From the NCBI GenBank assembly GCA_016647705.1, contig CM028333.1:26158243-26222242 (forward strand): DNA of 64,000 nucleotides, written 5' to 3'. Source of the stretch: Eucommia ulmoides (taxonomy: Eukaryota > Streptophyta > Magnoliopsida > Garryales > Eucommiaceae). Position numbers and translations under genes: made by a program. The notes below the pieces were generated by a model that was not told the origin of the DNA, searched no databases, and saw only the letters and a program-made list of their open reading frames with translations. Shown here one piece after another: positions 9,535 through 20,247 of the stretch (its first letter is position 1; each line of letters begins with the position of its first letter).

Positions 9535-10972
9535 CTACTTTAGGGGTTGGTCCGTCAGAACCACAATGGTGTGCGCCTGGAAATATTGCCGGAGTTTTCT
9601 GGAGGCGATCAGCAGGGCATAGGCTAATTTTTCAAATTTTGAGTATCTGGTCTCAGCATCAAGGAGGACCCTGCTGGAGTAGTACACCGGGTTCTGGACA
9701 CCATTTTCCTCCCTCACCAAGGTCGTGCTCACCGCAGTTAAGGAAGTATAAATGTATAAAAACAACTCCTCCCCCACCTTGGGAGTGCTGAGTCGGGGAG
9801 CTAAGGAGAGGTAGCGTTTCAGATTATAAAATGCAGTTTCACACTCACTTGTCCAGTTAAAGTCTTTGTTCCCACGAAACACCTTAAAAAAGGGTAAACA
9901 CCTCTCTAAAGACTTAGAGATAAAACGGTTCAGGGCTGCAAGCCTGCCGGTCAGCATTTGGATTTCCTTCTTTGAATGGGGCGAGGACATGCCGAGTATA
10001 GCGGTGATTTGGTCAAGGTTGGCATCAATTCCTCGTTGAGAGACCATATAACTAAGGAACTTCCCTGCAGAGACGCCAAAGATACACTTGGTAGGGTTGA
10101 GCTTCGTCCGGTGGGTTCTCAGCGTGTCAAAACATTGCTGGAGGTGCGCTATGTGATCGAGAGCTAGCAAGATTTTACCAGCATATCATCAATGTAAACC
10201 TCCATGGTTTTGCCAATCTCCTCCTTGAACATCTTGTAAACCAACCTCTGGTAGGTGGCTCCGGCGTTGCGTAGGCCGAAGGGCATCACCTTGTAGCAGT
10301 ATGTCCTCTTGTCCGTAATGAATGACGCATTGCTCTTATCAGGGGGATCTGATTGTAGCCGGCATATGCGTCCAGAAAGCTAAGGCGCTCGTGACCCGCA
10401 GAGGCATCAATGATAAGATCAATCATTGGCAGAGGAAAAAAGTCTTTGGGGCAGGCCTTGTTGAGGTCCTTAAAATCAACGCAGAGTCTCCACTTGCCTC
10501 CAGCTTTAGGGGTGAGCACAACATTGGACAGCCAGTCCGAAAATGTCACCTCCTCTACGACACCAGACTTGATCAATTTTTGCATTTCTTCTTCGATGAT
10601 TTTTTGGTGTTCAGGGTGGAACTTTCTCCTCTTTTGTCTGACTGGAGGATGGTGTGGGTCCACGTACAACCTGTGCATGGCCACTTTTGGATCAATTCCG
10701 GGGAGCTCATCATGGGACCAGGTGAATACATCCACGTTCTTTCGTAGTAGCTTTGTGAGCTCATCCCGTTGTCTTGGGGCGAGCTTGGCTCCTACCCTGG
10801 CAATTCTCTCTTTAAGAGTTGGATGAATTAAAAGTTCAACCAAGTCTTCATGTAGGCGGAGGCTTGGCTCCTCATATCTGGGGTCATCAATCGGCACCAG
10901 GACTTTTTCAGCATCTAGGGTCATGAGCTCAAGAATGTCCAACTCAGATCCTTGGGGGTCAGGCCCCGCCAC
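9535..10972 (-). pseudogene. Reverse transcriptase and RNase H of the Tat-lineage element, frameshifted
   Basis: The first frame (10972-10286) holds the RT fingers and palm, with KSGVVEEV, WRLCVDFKDLNKACPKD and SFLDAYAGYNQI. The frame then shifts. The catalytic motif YIDD is encoded at 10185-10196. A second frame (10170-9535) covers the RT thumb, including FLSYMVSQRGID, and the start of RNase H to LTDQPLK. A frameshift between about 10290 and 10200 and a stop near 9535 mean it is not functional. Confidence 0.9.
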
Positions 10973-10978
10973 AGGTTG

Positions 10979-11680
10979 CTATTTCTTTTGTTCCAGTGCC
11001 CTCCGGGCATATGCCCGTGATGTATCCTGGTCACCTCTAACCTCTCTGATCCCCTGATTGGTGGAAAATTTCATGACTTGATGATACAGAGAGCAAACGG
11101 CCTTGAATGCTGAGACGGTCGGCCTCCCCATGATAGCGTTATAGGGTGACGGTCTATCCACAATTAAGAACTTGGCCCATTTCGTCATGGACTTTGGACT
11201 TGTCCCAATTGTGACAGGCAAGGAGACCCATTCGAGAGAATTGACCACTTCTCCCCCAAAACCAACTAGGGGGGACCTAGTGGGTTGCAGGGTACCAACC
11301 TTTGTCCCTAGCTTGTCAAAAGCCCATTTAAAGATGATGTCAGCTGAACTCCCTCCGTCGACCAAGATACGCTCCATCCTAAAATAATTGACCACGACAG
11401 TGATGACTAGGGCGTCCTCATGGGGTGTATGTACCCCTCGGAGGTCGGCCTCGCTGAAGGAAATGACATTGTGCACGGCAGCGTCTATGGTGCTTACTTC
11501 ATATATGTCTTCATCTGCTTTTCGTTTGGCCCTTCGCTCATGCTTCTTTCTAGAAGATGATGTTTCTTCCCCGAAACTAAGTCCACCGTGAATGACGTTG
11601 ATCTCTCCATCCACGCGTTGCTGATCATCCCTAATCCCTACCCTCTGGGACTGTGGACGAGTGCGGTTCTCCCGTCTCAT
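10979..11680 (-). pseudogene. Gag-pol linker and aspartic protease of the Tat-lineage element
   Basis: A 233-residue minus-strand frame contains RILVDGGSSADIIFKWAF, the active-site loop of a retropepsin-type protease. Here DGGS replaces the common DTG/DSG; this variant is often seen in the Tat lineage. The C-terminal NAIMGRPTVSAFKAV is the matching second conserved block. The frame itself is intact, but it sits in a polyprotein broken on both sides. Confidence 0.82.
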
Positions 11681-11689
11681 CTGAGCCTG

Positions 11690-13195
11690 AGGCTCTACCG
11701 GCGGTTCTTCCTTGGCGGGGCGCTCTTAATTCCCCCTCCGAACGTAGTTCCCCAGATAACCTCTTTGGATGAGGGCTTCAATTTCCTATTTTAGCTGGAA
11801 GCAGTCCTCAGTAGAGTGCCCCCGGTCTCTGTGAAACGTGCAGTACTTGGTTGTTGTCCTTCCAAGCGGCTTCCCTCTCAGGGGTGGGGGAGGAGGAAAG
11901 AAATCCCTCCCTGAATTCTCCTCAAAGATGACGGCTACCGAGGCCGTAAGTGGGATGAACCCTTACTGGAGACGCCCTGGGAGAGGAAGTGGTCTCCTTT
12001 TCCTGAGTAGGTGTCCCAGTTTTTTTGCTACCTGTAACCTTTTTGAGCCTTGGGTTTGATTTGAATCTCTATTCCTTGGTTCCCTCGGCTGGTTTTCCCC
12101 TTCACGCTCTCTCTTGGTGACAGCACGAAGGTCAGCACCATGGAATCTAGTTCCATAGTCTAGAGCTTGATCGAGTGTGAGAGCAGGGTTGGAGCAGAGA
12201 TCGTAGGATAATCTCTGATGTGGGAGCCCGTCAACAAAGGTATTTAGCACAACGGCGGCAGGGAGGTCATCGCATAAATTTACTTCTTGGTTGAAATGCT
12301 CAACATAATCACCCAAAGATTCAGTAGGCTCTTGTCAAAGAGTGAGGATATGAGCCACAATCCTTGGCCTACGCCGGGAACGACTGAAATGAGCCAAGAA
12401 CAACTGCTCGAGTTCTCTGAAGGTAAAGATGGACGCCAGCCTCAAACCCTGGAACCACGATCTTGCAGCACCTATAAGAGTGATGGGAAAGGCTTTGAAC
12501 CTCAAAGCTACAGAAGCCACCTGCATGTCCATATGAGACTTGAACATAGAAAAGTGGTCAACGGGATCTGAAGTCCCATTATATGGACTTATCTGGGGTT
12601 GGGTGAAGTGTCTCGGTGCTACTTTCTCTAGAACCTCATCCACAAAAGGAGAATTCACCTCCGGAATAACATCTGGTCCAACCCGGCCTCCTTGTAACTC
12701 TTGGAGACAGGCTTCCACATTATCCATACGGCGCTCCACAACCTCTCCTGCTCTAGGCTCTCCCTGGATCCGACTATCCGCAGCTCGTGCAGTAGGGTAA
12801 TGGGAGGGATGTGAGTAAGAGTCAACCTTACGATCACGCTGACCTCAATGATTGGACCTGGCAGGCCGATGAATAGCACGACTATTAGGGGACACCGACA
12901 TATCCCTTAGCACAAATTCGTGTGGTAAAGGAGGTGGATATCTCGGCGTTACAGGGGGGCCCCTCTCTTGTCCCGCAAACTCAAGGTTGCGAGGCAGAGG
13001 GCGACCCTCGGGCTGCTGCTCATTCAGAGTGTCCATAAAAATATCACGATTTTGGGACGGCTCCTCAAACGTTGCAGGTTGGAGGGTTGGTCCATCCTGA
13101 ACAGAGGGCGGTGGCAAGCGCGCGAGAAGAAGTTGTATACTTGACTTAAACTCTTGCATTTGGCGTTCAAGGAGATCAAACCGAGATGCGTCCAC
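11690..13195 (-). pseudogene. Gag of the Tat-lineage element, broken into three frames
   Basis: Three successive minus-strand frames belong together: 13195-12845 (N-terminal, proline-rich), 12739-12335 (gag core with YNGTSDPVDHF and FPITLIGAARSWFQGL) and 12316-11963 (gag core end and basic tail). A CX2HX4HX4C zinc-binding motif follows at about 11850-11800 (CTFHRDRGHSTEDC). Stops or frameshifts separate the parts. The core matches the retrotransposon gag family and the knuckle form is typical of Tat elements. Confidence 0.82.
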
Positions 13196-13425
13196 AGCTC
13201 CTGAGGTTTATCCTGCAGTTTCAGGTGGCAGAATAGATGGTCCTGTCTGACCATGGGAGGGGTAGTTATCCTCGTTGGTAGGAGCCGGTGGGTATACGCT
13301 TGGATTCTTCGACATGTCTTCTCGTTCTTCAGTTTTGTATCTATCTAACTGGACCTAGTGATCACTCAAGCTCTACTGAGCAGAGAACAGTAATCAGGGG
13401 AAGGCTTTTTGCTCAGTTCCCACAG

Positions 13426-13434
13426 ACGGCGCCA
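13426..13434 (-). other. Primer binding site of the Tat-lineage element
   Basis: Read on the minus strand, tggcgccgt lies just inside the 5' LTR, a few bases after its terminal CA. It matches the first nine bases complementary to the plant aspartate tRNA 3' end; the match stops after that. Confidence 0.65.
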
Positions 13435-13437
13435 AAC

Positions 13438-14222
13438 TGTTGGTGCATAAAATTGGTATACACCTCGAGTATGGTTCAATTGGATGACAGGTGGGTCTTC
13501 TTGTTGAGGTGGAGTCGTCAGTTGAAAAGTCCTCGCGTGAGCTACGCTAGGTCCTGGGATGACTGACCTGCTGTGTCCAGGGCCTTACTCCTCAGGGAGT
13601 GTACCTGCAGAAAGCTCAAACTGGGGTTTGTCCCGGTGAAGCCCCTCCGGCGTGGTAATCGGTGCTCAGAGAGAAAATATACAGAATATGATAAGTAAAC
13701 AAATAAACTTACACGTAATTTCATTGTATTCAAGCGTACCTCAGGCTTACATAGCCCTTGATATATATATAGGCGTTGGAGATGATTAGTTGGGCCTAAC
13801 GATTAACTAGTCAAAATCCGGTGTTTAGCCGATAATCCAGGGCTTTTAGGAGATAATCGTTGGGCTTGGGCTTTTGGGCCCATTTGGCGAAACCCGCGGG
13901 CCTGGGGCAGTGAACTGGTGGAGGAGAGCAGAGATTCGTGGAGTCCTGAAGAAGAAACAAGGTGAAAAGGGAAGCTGGTCAAGGTGAACGGCTGAGTCCC
14001 TGAAACTGATCGTCGATAGCACGGCGCAGAGTTCAAAGCGGCACATCCCTGCGGGGCTCCTCGCTCCTCTCTGGATGCAAATGAGATTCCAAGGAGGAGC
14101 CGTAGTCGGTGTATGCTCCAGCGTGACATTATGGATTCTGGAATTCGTCCCTGTCATTGGGAGGGTTGACACGTGGCTGAATCCCAAGTGCTGACTCAAA
14201 AGTGTCCAAAATACTCTCATCA
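13438..14222 (-). repeat. 5' LTR of the Tat-lineage element
   Basis: A 785-bp repeat bounded by TG (13438) and CA (14222), matching 1-692. A TATATATATA stretch near 13757-13768, read on the minus strand, is the likely TATA box. It is followed on the right by ataaa, the presumed target duplication. Confidence 0.9.
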
Positions 14223-15164
14223 ATAAAGAACACAATGTCCCGGCCATTGTGCGGGTATAAACTAGTTAGATGTATAGTCAAGGACAACGATTTAAGGAAA
14301 CTTAGGGACTATTTACTAAAAAAATTTGTTGACGAAATACTAATGTTCACTACGTCATGGACATATTTATAGAATCTACTACCAATAAAAACTATATAAT
14401 AAAAATCCTTTAAATTATTTTTTTAGAAATAATTGAAATAGAAACCTGATTTTTAGATTTTTTTATCGTTCGTATATTTACATATTTTTTTGGAGACCTA
14501 TGAGTATCCCCTTACTCACACAGAATGAAAGAATAACTTATTCGGAGTGCGTGGCTATCCCTCCCAACAAGTATTTTTTCGTAAACTCGAACTTTTGACC
14601 TTGCAGAAGTCCCTCAATTGCATTAGTTCAAATGTGTCATGTCACTTGAGCTACAACTTGTTGGTTTATTAGTGCAACTATCCAAGGGTATTTGTCTTTT
14701 TTGATAGAATTGTACTAGTGCAACTGTGCAATCAAGTTAATGGAAGGGATTAAATGTTTATTAGGCAAGTAATTGGAGAGAAGTCTCTCAGGTAGTCAGG
14801 TTCCATGGTACACGGGGTCAAAATATAATTAGCCCTATCTTATATTAAATTGAGGATAACATAATAAATTTAACATTTTTCTCCCACCTTTCTTTCTTCT
14901 ATTTTTGTGAGGCTGATTTTTGTTTTTATTTTATAATTTTCCAATCTTTCCTTATCTTCTATTATACCAAATAAATAAAAATTAATTTCTTTTTCATTTT
15001 TCATCACTCTTCTCTTGTTTGTTTTACATTTTAATCGATTAAGGATTCCCCAAAAGTACTACATCGATTTTTAAATTTATAAGGATAAAAAATAGTTAGT
15101 AAAATACATTTATGAAACTTAAAGGGTAGAAATTATAATTAAATTTAATAGTTTTGAAAGAGGA
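14223..15164. other. AT-rich spacer between two retrotransposons
   Basis: No coding potential was seen. The only structure recognised is the SINE-like segment at 14484-14672; the rest is AT-rich sequence without repeats that I could identify. Confidence 0.6.
14484..14672 (-). mobile_element. Likely tRNA-derived SINE
   Basis: Read on the minus strand, the head holds tagctcaagtgacatg (A-box-like) and then ggtcaaaagttcgagttta (B-box-like, core gttcgag). The body is about 190 bp and ends ggtctccaaaaaaat, an A-rich tail. These are the hallmarks of plant SINEs. No convincing target duplication was found, and the A-to-B distance is longer than in a tRNA. Confidence 0.5.
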
Positions 15165-15910
15165 TGTAAGACTCAAATTTTGTATGTGAATGTTTTATTT
15201 GCATTTTAGGACATTTAGAAAATATTTGATTAATATATTATTTTTGATTCACCTAAAAACTCTAAGGGTAATCATTATGATATTTAAAATTTTAATTTTA
15301 AGAAATTAGGGGGTTGGTGGGGTAAATTAATTTAATTTTTAAAAATTTGAGGGGCAATTATTACTTAAAATGTTAATTTTAATTTTTGAGTTTAAATGAT
15401 ATTTAAAAATTCAACTAGGAGATGTATGTAATTTTGTTTTATTAGTTGACAAAAATCATGAATAAGGCTTAACAAGAATCATGGAGGTTGGACACATGGC
15501 AACTTAACCAAAAAAAAAAAAGAATAAAAAAATAAAAACACCGGATGAATAAGGCGGCGTTCTTAGGATGATTGTGCTCTTACTATGTATATATGTAGAT
15601 GGATAAAATTTAGTTCTTTTACTGTTACCTTTTGCAATCTCTCTCTACCTCTCTGTTTTATATTCTCTCAAGGTATATATATATATATATATACACATGC
15701 GAAAAATATATGCACGTGGGTTTGGGAATATACGAAGTGTGTGTGTATATTTTTAGATAGATATAATTTTTTGTGAGGATTCAATTTAAAATAAATTACG
15801 TGTAAACTTGGATGCAATATTTTAATTATAATACTAGTATTGATTTAAGAAAATAGGCCATTCAATTTTTAATAAATTTCATATAATTTTTAATGAATTT
15901 CATATATTCC
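15165..15910 (+). repeat. 5' LTR of the chromovirus remnant, first part
   Basis: It aligns with 19884-20238 (tgtaagacccaaattttgta onward), then 21274-21453, 26411-26478 and 27898-28160, which together make up the same stretch in the 3' LTR. It breaks off at about 15910 where copia sequence begins. A (TA)n run lies at 15677-15702. Confidence 0.8.
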
Positions 15911-16401
15911 TTGTCGTGATTGATTGTCGCAGATTTCCGCATTGGTAGTCAATTGATCGTAATGGATTCAAATACGCAAATTTATGTGTTAATATAGAAC
16001 TTTTGATAATTCGACATGTTGTGTTAGGTGTTATAGATTTAGATCTATTAGAATTAAATCCCAACAAGTGATATCAGAGTATACTTCATGTTGAATTATT
16101 AGAGTTCTTGAGTTTTTCAAGTTCGTAGAATTTTACGGTTTGTGTTTTCTCTATTAAAGTTTGCTTATTTGTGAAAATAGTAGGAGAAAACATTAGGGTT
16201 TTTATGTGTTTTGCATGATTTAAGTGATTTTTTGCTAAATATTATGAATTTAAAGAAAGAAAAGCCTCAATTTTTGAATTTTTTTGGGATGTTTTCGTTG
16301 CAAAAAACTTCAGATCTGAACCAGGTCTGAACAAATCGGTCAACCGACCATTCATGGTCGGTCAACCGATTGGTGCAGAGATGGTTCAGACAGTTTTTAT
16401 T

Positions 16402-18330
16402 TGCCCAACCCAAGAGGGGGGGTGAATTAGGTAGTTATAAAAATTAAATCAAATTATCAACTTTTAACTTAAATAGTCAAATAATTAATTTAACCCTAAA
16501 TTAATTATTTATCTTTATAACACTTGAATTTTGAAACAATTAATTTTAATCAATTAATCAATTTATCCTAAATTGATTATTATCTTTATAATGCAGCGGA
16601 TAAGTGTTCAAATCTAAGTGCACACCCAAGTATCAGGAAATAAAGAAAATAATAATGCAGTACATCACGATATATCCTGGTTTACCAAGTTACTCTGAGC
16701 TAATTCAGTCCTCCGAGCTGTACGGAGATTTGCACCCACTAAACTCAAGATTCTTTTTCTAAGTAAGAATCAAACCCTTACACTGATTCTTTTCAGAGGT
16801 TCATAATCAACCTTTACAATTCATTTTCATAGGCTCAGGAATAAGCTTATCTTTTTTTTCAAGCTCAAGACTAACTTAATCCTTTCACAGGTTAAGGATC
16901 AAACCTAAGTCTTTTATACCTTAAGCTAACAATTAAACCTTACAAAATCACTCCAAGTATTATTTTCACTGGTAAGGATTGAACCGTTACAATTCACACA
17001 AAATTAATTCTAGTCAGGAATAATTACCCCTATCACTTTTCACGGGAAAAGAATAACCTAATCTTTTTATATTTTATGAAAAGATCAAACCTCAATCTCT
17101 TTACCGGAAGAGTTTGAAACTCTGCTACCCCTAATTAGATATTCCCAATAATATCTAATTTACACACAACTCACCAATTACACAAATTGATAAGTTTTTT
17201 CCACTGGGAGCTTCTACTACCTCAGATTAATTTAAACTCAATTAATGTTCTAATAAATACTAGTAATAAGAATAAAGTGAGAATTTCAAAATCTGATTCT
17301 AAATAAATAACGGGTTGCACACAATTTTGCAGTAATCGTTTCAAAAATATTTTCAAGCAATTTAAGTTCAAAAAAACGATTTCAAAGATCTAAATTCTAA
17401 GAAATAAATAGTAATCTCAAATATCAATAAAAAAATCAATCTTGGAACAATCTCACTAGGATACCAACGAATAAATGAAAATTGAATCGCAATGAAACTT
17501 TAGATCGTTAACAACAATAATTTCTAAACACTTCTTCAAGAACTTTTCTCAAATATAATCTCACAATACTCAATATAGTTGTAGAATAAAAACTCTCAGA
17601 AAGCTCAAGAACTGAATAGCTCTTGAAAAACAATTGATTGGGATATTTTTAACTGAAAAAACGCAAGTCTATATATAAGGATTTGAAACAGACCCTCCAA
17701 CGACTAGTTTCCACATATCATGACACTTAATTGCTCTTATAGACCCTTTATATTTGATATGACTCAATTCTGATTCAATTTACTTAATTATAACTTTTAA
17801 ATCATTCAATTTAATCCCTCAAATATTTCTCAATCTCAAATAGATAGGATAGAAAGAATTAAATATACCAATTTGATAAATATTCAAATTATATGAACCA
17901 TATCTTCAGGAACATCAAAATAGGAACCATATATCTTAAATAATATCAAATCCCTAAGATATTTCTCAGATTTAAACCGAAAAATGGCCAGTAATGGCTA
18001 CTTTTTGATCAAATCCACGAAATCCTATAAACCTGAAACAAACTCATTGGTTAACTGACCAAATACCATAAGTTAACCGACTGATTCAGGATGCCATTTT
18101 TATTCTGATTGATTGGTCAACCGACCATTCGTGGTCGGTCAACCGATTGATACAAGATGCCAATGTTACCTAATTCGGTCGACCGATTGCTTCAGGATCC
18201 GATTTTTTTTTTTTTTGGGATGACCGATTCGGTCAATCAAACCTTTCTGGTTGCTCTACTGATTGCTTCAAAATAGGTCCAGTCAGCTGAATTTTAAGGA
18301 CTAGTCGACCGATTGAATGCCCCAACTTCG
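16402..18330 (-). repeat. SIRE-like LTR in minus orientation, about 1.9 kb
   Basis: Its left end and the next 600 bp match, in inverse orientation, the end of the LTRs at 52942-55074 and 57604-59734 (ccaagaggggggtgaatt, gcacacccaagtat, ggttcaataac-type blocks). The right end, corresponding to the LTR start, is not well defined. It carries a cluster of ggtcgacc-like palindromes at 18050-18320. It may be a solo LTR. Confidence 0.6.
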
Positions 18331-18427
18331 GAAACTTTAACTCGTTGCACAACATTCAATTAATGAACCATAAGGACGGTCCACTAAAATAATCTTATAT
18401 CTTAAAATAAATTAAAATTAAATAATA

Positions 18428-18655
18428 TGTAACCCAAGTGGGAGAGTGCTTTGAAATTTTATTTCCTAATCTATTTTGGGCAACATATTATTAACACAAT
18501 TATATTTGCTATTTAAAGTTAATGGGATAAAATTAAGTAATCTAATTAATTTTGGGTATGCTCATTAACTTTACATAGCAAATATAATTGTGTTAATAAT
18601 ATATTGTCCAAAATAGATTAGAAAATAAAATTTCCTAACAATCTTCTACTTGGGC
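18428..18655. repeat. Imperfect palindrome formed by two inverted copia LTR starts
   Basis: The left arm at 18428-18540 and right arm at 18545-18655 are inverted copies of about 110 bp, each containing the purine tract and the gaaattttatttcctaatct-like LTR start. The centre is a few bases around 18541-18545. Confidence 0.8.
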
Positions 18656-18659
18656 TACC

Positions 18660-19194
18660 ATTGCATATTAGATTTATTTAGATAAATTTTTAATTTAGAT
18701 CATGTCGTTTCTTAAGTTCTCAAGTGACGCCAACTACGTCAGTGTTCTGACGATAGTTTGAAAAGTAGTGCAATTATCGAGATGAGTGTACTGTTTTCTA
18801 TGTAAATTACTAATTATATTTTCACACTACATTATGAAAAAAAATAAAATTAAAATGGACAGATTTATAACGTTAAATGGATTAAGTAAATGTGAAAGAT
18901 GTAAAAAATGATTTTATTATTATCCTACTATGCCATAGTGTGATCCCGACAAGAAGGCATGTCTTGCAGGATGTTGTTAGTTTTAATAAGAGGACATGTT
19001 CTGTAAGTCATTGTGTTGTGACCAGACAATAGGGTAAGTCCTGCAGGTAATTGACATATATTGTTGTTGTTGTTGTTATTGTTGAATGTTAGTACGATAT
19101 GGTAGTTTTTACCACAGTTGTGATTATTGATATGATATGGTGGTTTTTACTATGGTTGTGATTATTAGTATGATATGTAATTCTTGAATGATAT
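18660..19194 (+). repeat. 5' LTR of the chromovirus remnant, second part, ending at a deletion
   Basis: Matches 28190-28680 in the 3' LTR, including ccatagtgtgatcc and the ggtagtttttaccac repeats. Homology stops near 19190 and integrase sequence follows at once, so the last 600 bp or so of the LTR and most internal sequence are missing. Confidence 0.75.
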
Positions 19195-19830
19195 ATCTAT
19201 CATTCGACAATTGAAATAGCACCATATGAAGTATTGTATGGCGAAAGATGTAGAATTCCAATCTATTGAACTGAAGTTGGGGAATAGAAATTGTTGATGT
19301 TCGACATAACCCAAATGATAAAATAAAAATAAAAATATAGGTGATTCAAGAAAGATTGAAGATTACTCAAAGTCGGCAAAGAACTATGTCGACAAGCGTA
19401 AACGTGAGTTGGGGTTTGAAGTAGGTGATGACGTATTTTTACGTATATCTATGTGGAAAGAAATAATGAGATATGGAATAAGAGAAAACTAAGTCAAAGG
19501 TACATTGGACAGTACGAAGTTCTAGAAAGTATTGGTACAATGACATATCAACTAGCCTGAAAGCCTGAGTTGTCTAGATTGTATGATGTTTTTCATGTTT
19601 CGATATTTAAAACATATATGCTAAACCCTTTGTATGTATTGATTTTTCAACCAATCGAAGTGAAGCAAGACCTATTTTACGTTGAGGAACTAGTACAAAT
19701 TTTACAACATAAAAATCAAGTATTATGAACAAAATAATTTTGTTGATGAAGCTGTTATGGCGTAGTCATCCCGTGAAAGAAATAACATGGAAAAAAGAAA
19801 AGGAGATGAGGAGTAAATATTTGCATTTGT
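19195..19830 (+). pseudogene. Integrase C-terminus and chromodomain-like tail of the chromovirus remnant
   Basis: The plus strand encodes APYEVLYGERCRIPI near 19215, typical of the end of a Tekay/Del integrase core. It continues with degenerate GPF-type and tail sequence up to KEKEMRSKYLHLF near 19800. Several stops and frameshifts are present. A polypurine tract (ttttagggaggaagga) follows at about 19868-19882, directly before the 3' LTR at 19884. Confidence 0.78.
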
Positions 19831-19883
19831 TTGTTAAGGTAAAATAAAATTTTGAGATGAAATTTCTTTTAGGGAGGAAGGAT

Positions 19884-20238
19884 TGTAAGACCCAAATTTT
19901 GTATGTGCATGTTTTTGTTTACGTTTTAGGACATTAGAAAATATTTGATCTAATGTATTATTTTTTATTCACCTAAAAACGTGAGAGTGATCATTATGAT
20001 ATTTAAAATTTTAATTTTAATACATTTGGAGGTTAGTGGGCTAAATTAATTTAACTTTTAAATATTTTATGGGCTAATAGCTATTTTATAATGTTAATTT
20101 TAACTTTTGGGCTTAAATGATATTTAAATATTCAAGTGGGGTGTGTATGTAATTTTGTTTTATTAGTTGACAAAAACCATGAATAAGGCTTAAAAAGAAT
20201 CATGGATGTTGGACACATAGCAACATGGAAACTTAACA
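19884..20238 (+). repeat. 3' LTR of the chromovirus remnant, first part
   Basis: Begins tgtaagaccc right after the purine tract and aligns with 15165-15510. It is interrupted by the foldback element at 20248. Confidence 0.8.
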
Positions 20239-20247
20239 AAATAATAA

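Larger units (their letters stand above)
1..14222 (-). mobile_element. Tat-lineage Ty3/Gypsy LTR retrotransposon, degenerate, left edge cut by the window
   Basis: Read on the minus strand, the order is 5' LTR (13438-14222), primer binding site, gag, aspartic protease, reverse transcriptase with RNase H, a second RNase H with a DGSS start, integrase, a long 3' untranslated region with tandem repeats, and 3' LTR (1-692, incomplete). The order protease-RT-RNase H-integrase is that of Ty3/Gypsy. The extra RNase H before integrase and the long 3' untranslated region point to the Tat lineage. Frameshifts and stops interrupt gag and pol, so the copy cannot be autonomous. The first 120 bp of shared LTR differ at 12 positions by hand count, so it is an old insertion. 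A younger element (3059-8044) sits inside its integrase. The base after the right LTR begins ataaa; the matching target duplication would lie left of the window. Confidence 0.9.
15911..18659. mobile_element. Rearranged copia remnant containing an inverted SIRE-like LTR
   Basis: A copia LTR end (aaatcccaaca, to 16066) is followed by a primer site (agtgatatcagagt, 16067-16080). After about 320 bp, 16402-18330 is an LTR of the SIRE-like family in minus orientation, beginning tgcccaacccaagagg. At 18437 a purine tract (aagtgggagag) and a copia LTR start appear in plus orientation, and at 18655 the same purine tract and LTR start appear inverted. No coding sequence survives. This is a composite of at least two elements. 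Confidence 0.6.

Noticed and set aside
9976-10826. Plus-strand frames of 63-141 residues opposite the Tat RT
   Set aside because: They are shadows of the minus-strand RT coding sequence, which has clear catalytic motifs.
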